A stretch of DNA of 64,000 nucleotides from DATBHW01 sp035307385 (lineage in GTDB: Bacteria; Chloroflexota; Ktedonobacteria; Ktedonobacterales; DATBGS01), in assembly GCA_035307385.1 (NCBI GenBank), contig DATGID010000024.1:248001-312000 (forward strand), in the 5' to 3' direction. Made by a program: the position numbers and the translations under genes. Below the pieces are notes generated by a model, which was given only the letters and a program-made list of their open reading frames with translations, was not told the DNA's origin and made no database searches. Below, piece by piece: positions 33,755-42,590 of this stretch; within the stretch, counting starts at the first letter, position 1; the number at the start of each line of letters is the position of its first letter.

Positions 33755-34642
33755 ATGCCTCGACCATTTCGTTTTGCTGTGGTAACCAGCGGTTTCGCCC
33801 AATCGCAGGGCGCGTGGGTCGCTCTGGCGCGGCGGGCTGAGGAGCTTGGTTACGCGGCCTTGCTTATGCCAGATCGCCCGTCGATGGGCGGCCTGGCTCC
33901 TCTGACAGCGCTGGCAGTGGCCGCCGCGAGTACCACAACGCTGCGCGTGGGCAGTTATGTCTTCTGCAACGATTACCGGCACCCGGCGATGCTGGCAAAG
34001 GAAGCTGCCACATTGGATGTGCTCTCTGGCGGACGTTTTGAACTGGGGCTGGGAGCAGGTGTTTCGCTGGTCGATTACATGCAGATGGGCTTGCCCTTTG
34101 AAGGCGCGGGCACGCGCATCAGCCGTCTGGAGGAAGCTCTGCACATCATCAAAGCCTGCTTTACCCAGGAGGTGGTGAACTTCACCGGAAAGCACTACAC
34201 GATTGCCGACCTGAAAGGGCTGCCCAAGCCCATTCAGCAGCCCCACCCGCCTATCTTCATCGGCAGCACCGGCAAACGGCTGCTTTCCATCGCGGCCCAG
34301 CTTGCCGATGGCATCGCGCCCGCGCTCAGAATCTCTGCCCAGGGGGTTGACCCAACCGACGCGCCGCTGGAGGAAAAAGTAGGATGGATTCAAAGCGCGG
34401 CAGGAGAACGTTTTGCCCATCTGGAACTGAGCCAGAGCGCCTACTTTATCGCGCTCGCCGATAGCCCGGCTGAGGTGGTTTCCCAGCCAGGGCTGCCTTT
34501 TTCCAGGCAATCGATGAGCACCGAACAGGCCGTCAGTTATCTCATCGAGCAACGCGAGCGCTATGGGTTCTCGTACATGCAGGTGTTCGATGGGCAGATG
34601 GAGAATTTCGCTCCAGTTGTGGCCCGGCTGGCAGGGAAATAA
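33755..34642 (+). CDS. LLM-class flavin/F420-dependent oxidoreductase
   Basis: A 295-residue luciferase-like TIM-barrel enzyme. It begins FRFAVVTSGFAQSQGAWVAL, with LTALAVAAASTTTLRVGSYV, LAKEAATLDVLSGGRFELGL and PPIFIGSTGKRLLSIAAQLA, all typical of F420-dependent LLM proteins with a TIGR03621-like profile. It probably uses F420 or FMN with an unknown substrate. ATG 33755 has AGAAGGA upstream. It is the first gene of a two-gene unit with the small membrane protein at 34678, divergent from and probably controlled by the two-component system. Confidence 0.88.
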   Translation: MPRPFRFAVVTSGFAQSQGAWVALARRAEELGYAALLMPDRPSMGGLAPLTALAVAAASTTTLRVGSYVFCNDYRHPAMLAKEAATLDVLSGGRFELGLGAGVSLVDYMQMGLPFEGAGTRISRLEEALHIIKACFTQEVVNFTGKHYTIADLKGLPKPIQQPHPPIFIGSTGKRLLSIAAQLADGIAPALRISAQGVDPTDAPLEEKVGWIQSAAGERFAHLELSQSAYFIALADSPAEVVSQPGLPFSRQSMSTEQAVSYLIEQRERYGFSYMQVFDGQMENFAPVVARLAGK

Positions 34643-34677
34643 TGTGTGACGCGCTTTTGGAAGGAGGATTTCTTGAG

Positions 34678-35079
34678 ATGGCTGTAGGGATTATTCGCTG
34701 GATTGGCAGCATTGCTGGCCTGGGAGCCTTGACGCTGGGGCTGTTGTTCTGGATTGCCAATATCGATTTCATCAGTCTGCATATGCTGTTTGGCATCATT
34801 GTGGCCCTTTCGCTGCTGACGCTGGGCCTGGTGGCGCTCTTCAGCAAGGGATTGAGGCTGCTGGGGGGCGTTGGCGTGGTCTACGCGCTGGTCGTTCCGA
34901 TCTTTGGCCTGACGCAAGATCAGATTCTGGATACCGATGCACACTGGATCATTCAGGCGGCGCATCTGTTGGTAGGCATTGGCGCGCTGGCGTTGATAGG
35001 CATCATCAGCACGCGCTACCAACGTCACAAACAGATGTCAGACAAGAGCGCGGCGCTGCAAAGAGGGGTCGCCTCGTAA
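34678..35079 (+). CDS. Small four-helix membrane protein
   Basis: A 133-residue hydrophobic protein with four predicted helices (GLGALTLGLLFWIANI, MLFGIIVALSLLTLGLVALF, VGVVYALVVPIFGLT and LLVGIGALALIGII). No family is recognised. The ATG at 34678 has AAGGAGG upstream; an earlier ATG at 34642 would overlap the LLM stop but lacks a ribosome-binding site. It is probably co-transcribed with the LLM gene. The similarity in size and topology to the membrane part embedded in the histidine kinase frame is suggestive, but I could not align them convincingly. Confidence 0.75.
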   Translation: MAVGIIRWIGSIAGLGALTLGLLFWIANIDFISLHMLFGIIVALSLLTLGLVALFSKGLRLLGGVGVVYALVVPIFGLTQDQILDTDAHWIIQAAHLLVGIGALALIGIISTRYQRHKQMSDKSAALQRGVAS

Positions 35080-35170
35080 TGTAGGAGCATGCCGTTGCCT
35101 TTCAGTGCTTCCCTTCCTCCACGACTGTAACCTTCCGCTGTATACTACTGCCGAAGCTTACATCACTCGA

Positions 35171-35198
35171 CGCATGCCCCCGTAGGGGCATCGCGTCA
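35171..35198 (+). promoter_or_regulatory. Hairpin in the leader of the second amidase
   Basis: ATGCCCC-CGTA-GGGGCAT, extended by imperfect GACGC/GCGTC pairing, lies 9 bases before the GGAGGGAAGAG ribosome-binding site. It is too close to translation start to be the terminator of the previous gene alone; it could do so or modulate initiation. Confidence 0.45.
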
Positions 35199-35214
35199 TT
35201 TTCGGAGGGAAGAG

Positions 35215-36786
35215 ATGCTGAAACGACCGGCCACCACTCTGGCGCGCAAACGCGGGTTCACGGACCCAGGGCCGGACGATCTGATCGAGGCCACGATTGC
35301 CGAACTCCAGGCGCGCATGGCGTCGGGAGAACTTACCGCCCTGGCGCTGGTGCAGCAGTATAAGGCGCGCATCAAAGCCATCGACTGGCATGGCCCCAGG
35401 GTGCATTCCGTGCTGGAACTGAACCCGGACGCGGAGAAGATTGCCAGGGCACTTGACCAGGAGCGGCGCGACCAAGGCCCGCGTGGGCCGCTGCACGGCA
35501 TTCCCCTCATGCTCAAAGACAACATAGACACCCACGACCAGATGCATACGACGGCGGCCTCGCTGGCGCTGCTTGGCTCGACGCCGCCCCTGGATGCCAC
35601 CGTCGCCAGCCGCCTGCGCGACGCCGGGGCGGTGCTGCTGGGCAAGCTCAATATGAGCGAGTGGGCCAATTTTCGTTCCAACAATTCATCGAGCGGCTGG
35701 AGCGGACGAGGCGGCCAATGTCTGAATCCTTACGCGCTTGATCGCAGCCCCTGCGGCTCCAGTTCAGGGTCGGGCGCGGCAGTGGCAGCCAACCTCTGCG
35801 CTGCGGCTTTGGGAACCGAGACCAACGGGTCGATCTTATGCCCCTCGGGGATCAACATGGTGGCGGCCATCAAGCCCACGCTTGGACTGACCTCGCGGGC
35901 CGGAGTCATTCCCATTTCCCATAATCAGGACACCATAGGGCCGTTTGGGCGCACCGTGGCGGATGCAGCCACAGTGCTGGGCGCATTGGTTGGGGTTGAC
36001 CCGCGCGATCCGGCAACTGCCGAAAGCAGCGGCCATTTCTTCAGCGACTATCGGCCTTTCCTTGACCCCAATGGCCTTCGGGGCGCGCGCATTGGTATTA
36101 TCCGCCAGGTCTTCGCGGGCTTTCAGGATAAGGTCGATGTGATCTACAACCAGGCCATCGCCGCGATGAAGGACGCGGGCGCGATCATCGTTGACCCGGC
36201 TGATCTGCCCTCCGGGCAGGCCATGGAAGACTCGCCCGATCAACTGACCGTCCTCCTCTTCGATTTCAAGGCAGACCTGAATGCGTACCTGGCCGAGCGT
36301 GGCGACCAGACCATCCACACGCTGCAAGACGTGATCGACTTCAACAATGCCCATGCCTCAGAAGAACTGCCGTTCTTCGGCCAGGACCTCTTCCTCCAGG
36401 CACAGGCGGTTGATCTGACTGACCAGGCCACGATTGCCGCCTATGAGGCTGCGCTTGCCAGGAACCACCTTCTCAGCCGGGAGCAGGGCATCGACGCGGT
36501 GCTGCAAGAGTTCCACCTGGACGCGCTGGTCGCGCCCACCAATGCCGTCGCCTGGAAGATTGATCTGCTGGACGGGGACCATCACCTGGGCGGTTCCTCG
36601 ACGCCAACCTCGCTGGCAGGCTATCCGGCAATCTCGGTGCCCGCTGGGCTTTCCTATGGGCTGCCGGTGAGCATCACTTTCATGGGCACAGCCTGGAGCG
36701 AGCCAACGCTTATCAAGCTGGCCTCCGGCTTTGAGGCGGTAACCAAGGCGCGCCAGCCACCTATGTTCGTACCGGCAGCATCGTGA
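35215..36786 (+). CDS. Amidase-signature family hydrolase (second copy)
   Basis: A 523-residue amidase related to the plant/bacterial amidase group (DUF-free, GatA-like fold). Triad: Lys in IPLMLKDNIDT, signature SPCGSSSGSGAAVAANLCAA, and nucleophile Ser in GTETNGSILCPS. The N-terminal LIEATIAELQARMASGELTA is the usual first helix. GGAGGGAAGAG lies directly before the ATG. It has no signal peptide and is a single gene between the LLM unit and the FtsX-like permease, with no clear metabolic partner. It is clearly diverged from the amidase at 27712 (different signature and C-terminal segment). Confidence 0.9.
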   Translation: MLKRPATTLARKRGFTDPGPDDLIEATIAELQARMASGELTALALVQQYKARIKAIDWHGPRVHSVLELNPDAEKIARALDQERRDQGPRGPLHGIPLMLKDNIDTHDQMHTTAASLALLGSTPPLDATVASRLRDAGAVLLGKLNMSEWANFRSNNSSSGWSGRGGQCLNPYALDRSPCGSSSGSGAAVAANLCAAALGTETNGSILCPSGINMVAAIKPTLGLTSRAGVIPISHNQDTIGPFGRTVADAATVLGALVGVDPRDPATAESSGHFFSDYRPFLDPNGLRGARIGIIRQVFAGFQDKVDVIYNQAIAAMKDAGAIIVDPADLPSGQAMEDSPDQLTVLLFDFKADLNAYLAERGDQTIHTLQDVIDFNNAHASEELPFFGQDLFLQAQAVDLTDQATIAAYEAALARNHLLSREQGIDAVLQEFHLDALVAPTNAVAWKIDLLDGDHHLGGSSTPTSLAGYPAISVPAGLSYGLPVSITFMGTAWSEPTLIKLASGFEAVTKARQPPMFVPAAS

Positions 36787-36869
36787 TCTAGGGGAATCAC
36801 AGCGGCGCGGATGAGGTTACAAAACAGGGGTACAGTACGTCTGGATGTATAGCTATTGGGGAGAGTCCA

Positions 36870-39800
36870 ATGATTCCTGTACCTGTGACCCTGGCCGCCT
36901 GGCGCGTGCGCCAGATGTGGCGCTTACTCATCGTGACCTGCCTGGGCATGCTGGCAGGCGTAGTGCTCGTGTGCTCCGCGCCGCTCTTTTCGCAGGTCAC
37001 GCTGACGGCTGGGCTGCGCAGCGTGCTGACTGCCAGCCCCGAAGCTTCAGAAATCGTGCTCCATTCGGAAGCGAAGGAGCTATCCACCTCGATAGCTGCC
37101 CAGGACAATCAAGAGCTTGGAGCATTTATCCAGGAGCGGCTGGGCAGCTATCTGAGCGGCGCACCGCAATTTTCGATTCAACCGCAACCGCTCCATGTCT
37201 CTTCTTTCAGACCTGGCGATCAGCTTCAGCTTGTTGGCGATTCGATGTCGGCGAGCGCTGCCCATGTGAAGCTGGTGCAAGGGCGTCTTCCGCAAGAAAA
37301 CAGCGACGAGATCGAGATGGCGATGACGCCAGATTCGGCTGCCGACATCCACGCGCCCATTGGAACAACTTTTACCACCACGCTTGGGTTCCTTGGCTCG
37401 CCGAACCCTACCGAAATCACATTGACGCTGCGGCTGGTGGGAACCTTTCTGCCCCTGGCTGGCGATCCGTTCTGGCATGGTGTGACGTTCGAGCCAGGCA
37501 TCCTGGGGGAATTTACGCAGTATCAGGCGCTGATGTCGAATGATGGCTTTCTGGCTGCCCTCACACGTGCGGAAAATCTCAACGAATCCAATCTCTTCCT
37601 GGATAAACCTGACCTCCTCTGGTACTATCAGTTGGATGTGGCGCAGATCAAGATGGCGGATATAGATGATCTGATTAGTCGGCTAGATACGACGCAGATT
37701 CAGCTCGCGCAGCATTTTCTTAACACCCCATCGCTCACCGCTACGCAGCTTTTCGGGTCTCCTGTAGAATCATTTGGAAACCCGAGCACGATTGAAGACT
37801 ATCGCGCTCGGGTCTCGGTGGTCCAGGTTCCGGTGGGTATCATCGCGCTGCAAGTGTTCTGCCTGGTCCTCTTTTTTGTGAGCATGATGTCCGATCTGCT
37901 GGTGGAGCGCCAGGCAGACGTTATTGCACTGCTGCGCAGCCGGGGAGCCAGCCGCTGGCAGATTTTGGGTTCTTTTGTGAGTCAGAGCATTGGCCTGGGT
38001 CTTATCGCGCTTATTGCTGGCCTGCTGCTTGCCATCTTCACCACGCGCTTGATCGCACACGTGCTGCTTAGCCCAACCGATCAGGGCGCGCTGAACATTC
38101 TTGACGGCAATCCGTTCCAGGTCTCCCTGGGAGTAGGCTGGTACGCGCTGGCTGCCTCCCTGGGAGCGGTCATAGCACTGATCGTTGCGCTCAGGAGTTC
38201 GGCCAGCCGTGACGTGCTTGAGATGCGCCGCCAGGCCGCACGCGCAACACGCGCGCCGCTCTGGCAGCGTCTCTATCTGGATATCGTGGCGGCCATCATT
38301 GCGCTGACGGGCTTTATCATCTCGCTCTATGTAACGCACGCGGGCGTCCTGGATGCGCGTGTCGATCTGCTGATTGCCGCGCCGCTGGCCCTGATAGCAC
38401 CTATCTTCCTGGTGATTGCCGGGGTGCTCTGCTTTTTGCGCCTCTTTCCTCTGCTCGTGCGTCTAGCAGCGCGCTTTTCTGCCCGACGCCCGCACGCTGC
38501 GCCGATGCTGGCACTGGCGCAGATGGGCCGCGCGCCACGTCAAGCGATGCGCATGGTGCTGCTGTTGGCGTTGGCAAGCAGTTTTGCTATTTTTTCACTG
38601 ACGTTCACCGCTTCCGAGTCGCAGCAGATTCTCAACGTGGCGGCGAATCAGGCGGGAGCCGATTTTAGCGGGGCAACTCCGAATTTCACGGTGGTTGCCT
38701 CCGCCGCCCAGCAAACCCTGGCCCAGCGAACAGCAGCCTATCGCAACATTCCAGGCGTCCTCTCCGCGACCCTGGGTTATGCCATCAGTGCTGTGCCGTC
38801 TGGAGGGGATTCGACCACCCCGCTGGCAATCAGGGCTGTGGATACACAGACCTTTGCCCAAACGGCCATCTGGACTGATCAGGACTCGTCTCAATCGCTG
38901 CCATGGCTGATGAGCCAGTTGAGACACGTATCTGCCCAGCCTGGTATTCCGGCAATTGTGGATGCGCTGGCCTGGAATGAACTGCATCTGGGCGTTGGCG
39001 CGCCCTTTTCGCTTTCGGTGCAGGATGGTTTGCTCGACTTCACAGCTATTGCCGAGGTGCAGCATATCCCTACTATCAACGATAGCCTGGACACCCCCGG
39101 AACCAGCGATTACACACCGCCTGGAGGCATCTTGATTGATTATCAAGTGTTTGCTCATGCCTACCAGAGCTTCACCCAGGAAACCCTCTCGCCGAATTAT
39201 GTCTGGCTGCGCACCAGCGATAATCCCACCTTCCTGGCAGAAATACGAGCGGCGCTGAAGTCCGGCGCCCTGCAATTGGCGCAGGTGAATGATCGCCGCG
39301 CCATGATTGCCGATCTGCAACATGACCCTCTTTATCTCTCGGTTATTGCTGTGCTCGGGCTGGGCGCGATTGTGACGGTTCTGCTGGCCCTGGTGGGCAA
39401 TTTGATTGCCTCGTGGATGAATGCCCGCAGCCGCCTGATGAACTTTGTGGTGCTGCGGGCGCTGGGCAGCACACCTGGGCAGATTGCCGGTGTGTTGATC
39501 TGGGAGCAGGGAATCATCTATACGACGGCTCTGCTGCTGGGTATCGCCTTTGGCGCCGTGCTGATAGCAACCATCGTTCCGGCGCTGGTGTTTGTTGCCG
39601 CGCCCAATAACGGGGCAGCAATCAGCAGCGGCGAGTTTTACGTGATTCAGCATGTGCTGCCGATTCAGATTGTTCTGCCCTCCGCGCTGGTTGCTGTCGT
39701 TGCCGGACTGGTGGTCATCTGCGTGGGCGCGCTTTGGATGATGGCGCGCATGGTTGCTCAGCCATCAATCGGTCAGGCTTTGCGGCTGAGTGAAGACTGA
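36870..39800 (+). CDS. FtsX-like ABC-type permease (MacB/LolCE-like)
   Basis: A 976-residue membrane protein. An N-terminal helix (LLIVTCLGMLAGVVLVCSAP) is followed by a large extracytoplasmic region, then FtsX-type helices with the coupling segment DVIALLRSRGASRWQILGSF. A second extracytoplasmic region and a second FtsX block (NFVVLRALGSTPGQIAGVLI near residue 855) follow. Such duplicated FtsX permeases work with a separate LolD/MacB-like ATPase in lipoprotein or lipid transport or in mechanotransmission. No ATPase gene adjoins; the nearest, at 55759, belongs to an ABC-2 system. GGGGAGAG lies seven bases before the ATG. Confidence 0.87.
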   Translation: MIPVPVTLAAWRVRQMWRLLIVTCLGMLAGVVLVCSAPLFSQVTLTAGLRSVLTASPEASEIVLHSEAKELSTSIAAQDNQELGAFIQERLGSYLSGAPQFSIQPQPLHVSSFRPGDQLQLVGDSMSASAAHVKLVQGRLPQENSDEIEMAMTPDSAADIHAPIGTTFTTTLGFLGSPNPTEITLTLRLVGTFLPLAGDPFWHGVTFEPGILGEFTQYQALMSNDGFLAALTRAENLNESNLFLDKPDLLWYYQLDVAQIKMADIDDLISRLDTTQIQLAQHFLNTPSLTATQLFGSPVESFGNPSTIEDYRARVSVVQVPVGIIALQVFCLVLFFVSMMSDLLVERQADVIALLRSRGASRWQILGSFVSQSIGLGLIALIAGLLLAIFTTRLIAHVLLSPTDQGALNILDGNPFQVSLGVGWYALAASLGAVIALIVALRSSASRDVLEMRRQAARATRAPLWQRLYLDIVAAIIALTGFIISLYVTHAGVLDARVDLLIAAPLALIAPIFLVIAGVLCFLRLFPLLVRLAARFSARRPHAAPMLALAQMGRAPRQAMRMVLLLALASSFAIFSLTFTASESQQILNVAANQAGADFSGATPNFTVVASAAQQTLAQRTAAYRNIPGVLSATLGYAISAVPSGGDSTTPLAIRAVDTQTFAQTAIWTDQDSSQSLPWLMSQLRHVSAQPGIPAIVDALAWNELHLGVGAPFSLSVQDGLLDFTAIAEVQHIPTINDSLDTPGTSDYTPPGGILIDYQVFAHAYQSFTQETLSPNYVWLRTSDNPTFLAEIRAALKSGALQLAQVNDRRAMIADLQHDPLYLSVIAVLGLGAIVTVLLALVGNLIASWMNARSRLMNFVVLRALGSTPGQIAGVLIWEQGIIYTTALLLGIAFGAVLIATIVPALVFVAAPNNGAAISSGEFYVIQHVLPIQIVLPSALVAVVAGLVVICVGALWMMARMVAQPSIGQALRLSED

Positions 39801-39889
39801 GCAGCAGAGACATCACGGAACGACCGGCCATTGACAGCCCGCCGATAATAGCAGGTGCAACTTTTGATTGTTTGCGCAAGGAGGACGTT

Positions 39890-40648
39890 ATGGATCAAAA
39901 TCCCCTGATACCCCCTCAAGAGCCGACGATTCCCGTCTCACAACCATTTCAGCCACCGACGCAGGCAGCATCTCAACCATTCTATCCGCCACCTCCGCCT
40001 CCGCCGCCGTCAGGCTATTATCCAGCACCCAGTCAGCCATTCTATCAACTGCCACCACAACCAATCAGGAAATCCAACAGCGGGCTGAAGATAGCCGCGC
40101 TGGCAATCATCTTTGTGATCTGTATCGTGGCGACGGCGGCGATTGCCTATCAGGTTGGGAAAAACAGCGTTAGCCAGTCGCCAACTGGTGGATCGACAAC
40201 TGGCAATTCGGCAAATACGCAAAATACACCAGGCAGCGGCACGACGCCCGTGTCTACCACAGCGCCGGGTCAGCAGCACTACAAAATTGGCGATCAGGTG
40301 CATGCTGCTGATTGGTTGATCGTTCTCAACAGCGCCATGACCTCGACCGGAGATGATGTCTTTCAACCAAGCGCGGGCGATATCTTTGTCGATGTCGACC
40401 TGAGCCTGCAAAATCAGGCAACGACGAGTCAAGATATGAACATCTTCGATTTCACTCTCCGCTCCTCCGATGGGACTCCCTATATGGCCGCCCTCAGCGA
40501 TTTGCCGGATATTACCGGAACTATCGTCGCCGGAGGCAAAGATCACGGGGGCATAGCCTTTGAAGTACCTCAGGCAGACAAAACCTTTACGCTGGAGTTT
40601 GTGCCAGATTTCGAAAGCGTTGCGGCCATCTGGAACATCAGCGTCTAG
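39890..40648 (+). CDS. Membrane-anchored DUF4352-like protein
   Basis: A 252-residue protein: a Pro/Gln-rich cytoplasmic head with repeated Ser-Gln-Pro-Phe motifs (SQPFQPP, SQPFYPP, SQPFYQLP) and a poly-Pro run, one membrane helix (IAALAIIFVICIVATAAIAY), a Ser/Thr/Gly linker and a C-terminal immunoglobulin-like domain (HYKIGDQVHAADWLIVLNSA to FEVPQADKTFTLEFVPDF) of the DUF4352/telokin-like type. CAAGGAGG lies before the ATG. DUF4352 domains are extracytoplasmic in many Gram-positive lipoproteins; the function is unknown. It follows the FtsX-like permease by 89 bases and may share its transcript. Confidence 0.78.
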   Translation: MDQNPLIPPQEPTIPVSQPFQPPTQAASQPFYPPPPPPPPSGYYPAPSQPFYQLPPQPIRKSNSGLKIAALAIIFVICIVATAAIAYQVGKNSVSQSPTGGSTTGNSANTQNTPGSGTTPVSTTAPGQQHYKIGDQVHAADWLIVLNSAMTSTGDDVFQPSAGDIFVDVDLSLQNQATTSQDMNIFDFTLRSSDGTPYMAALSDLPDITGTIVAGGKDHGGIAFEVPQADKTFTLEFVPDFESVAAIWNISV

Positions 40649-40744
40649 CGCCAGGTACGCATCTCTTTTTGAGATGCCGGGGCTGAAGCAAGGGGGCCAA
40701 AGCCCCGGCGCTGGCGACGAGAACCGAGCGTATGTCACCACCTG

Positions 40745-41014
40745 CTACGAGCGCACCTTCAGATTGCCAAAGTTACCCACAACCAGCGGAAGCACCCGCA
40801 GAGCAATCTTGAACACACGGCCCAGGTAGTTGCCAACGATGGCAGCAATCAAGGCATCGTCGAGTGCGATTTCATCAATGGCATAGCCCGCTGCCTGAAG
40901 GGCAAACCGAACCACGAAGCGAATCACAACCAACACAAGCACCGCAAGAAGAAGCAGCCTTGGATTATCGTAATACTGCTGAGAGTGGTTACAAAACTGG
41001 CATGCTATGTGCAT
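40745..41014 (-). CDS. Small membrane protein with CxxC motif, unknown function
   Basis: An 89-residue protein from ATG 41014 (a GTG six codons earlier is possible). It begins with a Cys-x-x-Cys pair (CQFCNHSQ), then a strongly hydrophobic helix (RLLLLAVLVLVVIRFVVRFA) and an amphipathic C-terminal part. No family is recognised and the ribosome-binding site is weak. It lies divergent from the Ser/Thr kinase, 72 bases from its ATG, so a shared regulatory region is likely. The protein-like composition makes it a probable real gene. Confidence 0.5.
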   Translation of the reverse strand: MHIACQFCNHSQQYYDNPRLLLLAVLVLVVIRFVVRFALQAAGYAIDEIALDDALIAAIVGNYLGRVFKIALRVLPLVVGNFGNLKVRS

Positions 41015-41086
41015 CACTGCCTGGCGAAGCACCAGGCCCTGCGTATGCGGGATTTCCGCTCGGACTACCAGAAGGATTATACCTGT

Positions 41087-42472
41087 ATGACAGCACGTTT
41101 AGAAGGCATGCATCTAGGAAATTACGAGCTTCTTGAGCACATTGGCGCAGGAGGGATGGCGGAGGTCTATCGCGCCCACCAGCAAAACGCCTTTGGACGT
41201 GAGGTTGCAGTCAAAGTCATCAAACGCGATGTGGCAGAACAACCGCTTTTCTATGAGCGCTTTCTGCGCGAAGCCCAGGCCACAGCGCGGCTCTCGCATC
41301 CGCATATCTTGCCGCTGATCGAATTGGGAGCGGTAGGCCGCAAGCGCAAACTCTTCTTCTTGGTCATGCCCTATGTTCCCGATGGGACGCTGCGTGATCT
41401 TCTGGCGCGAACCGGCGAGCCGCTGCCTATCGAAGTGGGTGCTCCGCTCTTTCTGCAACTCTGCGAGGCTGTCGAATATGCCCACGAACAAGGGCTGATT
41501 CACCGAGATATCAAGCCCAGCAATGTGCTGCTCCAGCGCGAGCGTTATGTGCTGCTGGCCGATTTCGGCATTGCCTTTGATCTGGAGGATACACGCCTCA
41601 CCAGCACAGGAGTGGGCCTGGGAACGCCTGAATATACCGCGCCCGAACAGGCGCAGGGGACTGCGGACAAGCGCAACGATATCTACAGTCTGGGAATTGT
41701 GCTCTTCGAGTTGTTGACAGGACAGGTTCCCTACAAAGGTCGAACGCCGTATGAGGTCTTTTACAAACAGACCACAGCTCCCATCCCTTTGCTGCGCGAG
41801 GTGTACCCCGACCTGCCTGAACCACTCACCAGCCTGGACGCCGTGATTCAAAAAGCGTTGGCAAAAGCGCCTGCGGAGCGTTTTCAATCAGCCAGCGCCT
41901 TCAGCGCAGCCTTTCAAGCAGCGCTGGCCGATGCTGCTATTGCGCCAGGCATGTTGCCTGCCGCGCCAGAGGGCAAAGAGCCAATCCTGGCGGGCATTGC
42001 TGGCGCGAATATCCCCACAAACCAGGGGGTCATCACTCCCCCCGATGCTGACCCTCTTGGCGAGCGGCCAACTAATCCAGGCAGTCAACCGGCCAGCTTC
42101 AGAAGGATGACAGACGGATACCTTTCAGCAGGGCAGTCTGCGCTGCACCGAGACAGAAACCCGCTCGTCTTCCTTTCACTGCTGGCCTTGTTGCTGCTCG
42201 GCGGGGCAGCGCTGGCGCTATCCGTGGCGCTCCTCAATGGCGTTGGCCCATCCAATTCGCTCAGCGCGCCACATCTGCAACCCACAGCCAGCCCCCACAA
42301 GCAGAACACTCCTACTCTTCAGCCGACGCAGCCGCCGCGCAGTAATCCCACATCGACGCCCACGCCGACGCCTTCTCCGACGCCCAACCCTAGCCCGACG
42401 CCTACTCCCAGTCCGAATCCCAGCCCGACGCCCACGCCAACGGCAGTTCCGCTGCCTACACTGACCCCCTAA
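41087..42472 (+). CDS. PknB-type Ser/Thr protein kinase with Thr-Pro-rich extracytoplasmic tail
   Basis: A 461-residue transmembrane kinase with all key residues: glycine loop GAGGMAEV (20-27), Lys43 in REVAVKVI, HRDIKPSNVLL (139-149), DFG (159-161), and GTPEYTAPEQAQG in the activation segment. A long linker leads to one membrane helix (about 357-385, FLSLLALLLLGGAALALSVA) and a short outer tail of Thr-Pro/Ser-Pro repeats encoded by repeated CCGACGCC-like DNA. No PASTA repeat is present. ATG 41087 has GAAGGA upstream. It is the first gene of the kinase/M48/dynamin region; a hairpin spans its stop codon, so the genes downstream have their own promoter. Confidence 0.92.
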   Translation: MTARLEGMHLGNYELLEHIGAGGMAEVYRAHQQNAFGREVAVKVIKRDVAEQPLFYERFLREAQATARLSHPHILPLIELGAVGRKRKLFFLVMPYVPDGTLRDLLARTGEPLPIEVGAPLFLQLCEAVEYAHEQGLIHRDIKPSNVLLQRERYVLLADFGIAFDLEDTRLTSTGVGLGTPEYTAPEQAQGTADKRNDIYSLGIVLFELLTGQVPYKGRTPYEVFYKQTTAPIPLLREVYPDLPEPLTSLDAVIQKALAKAPAERFQSASAFSAAFQAALADAAIAPGMLPAAPEGKEPILAGIAGANIPTNQGVITPPDADPLGERPTNPGSQPASFRRMTDGYLSAGQSALHRDRNPLVFLSLLALLLLGGAALALSVALLNGVGPSNSLSAPHLQPTASPHKQNTPTLQPTQPPRSNPTSTPTPTPSPTPNPSPTPTPSPNPSPTPTPTAVPLPTLTP

Positions 42473-42494
42473 CCGGGGGCACAGCGGCGTTTTT
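42465..42494 (+). terminator. Possible terminator overlapping the kinase stop codon
   Basis: CCCCC-TAACC-GGGGG (42465-42479), with the TAA stop in its loop. TTTTT follows at 42490-42494, 10 bases after the stem, which is farther than ideal. Confidence 0.4.
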
Positions 42495-42499
42495 CCCTC

Positions 42500-42529
42500 T
42501 TGTCACCTGCCTATCGACTCTGCTATCTT
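42500..42529 (+). promoter_or_regulatory. Promoter of the M48-dynamin operon
   Basis: -35 TTGTCA (42500-42505), an 18-bp spacer and -10 TATCTT (42524-42529), about 60 bases before the M48 ATG. Confidence 0.6.
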
Positions 42530-42590
42530 GTATCCAGCAAACCGGAAACAAGAACAGTGAGTAGAGCATAGCCTGAAAGGCAGGCAACGC

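Noticed and set aside
38595..39653. A 352-codon minus-strand frame inside the FtsX-like permease
   Set aside because: It is a shadow frame rich in Gln/Arg/His with no domain; the permease frame is strongly supported.
42355..42450. CCGACGCC-type DNA repeats considered as an intergenic minisatellite
   Set aside because: They lie in frame in the kinase gene and encode its Thr-Pro/Ser-Pro-rich outer tail.
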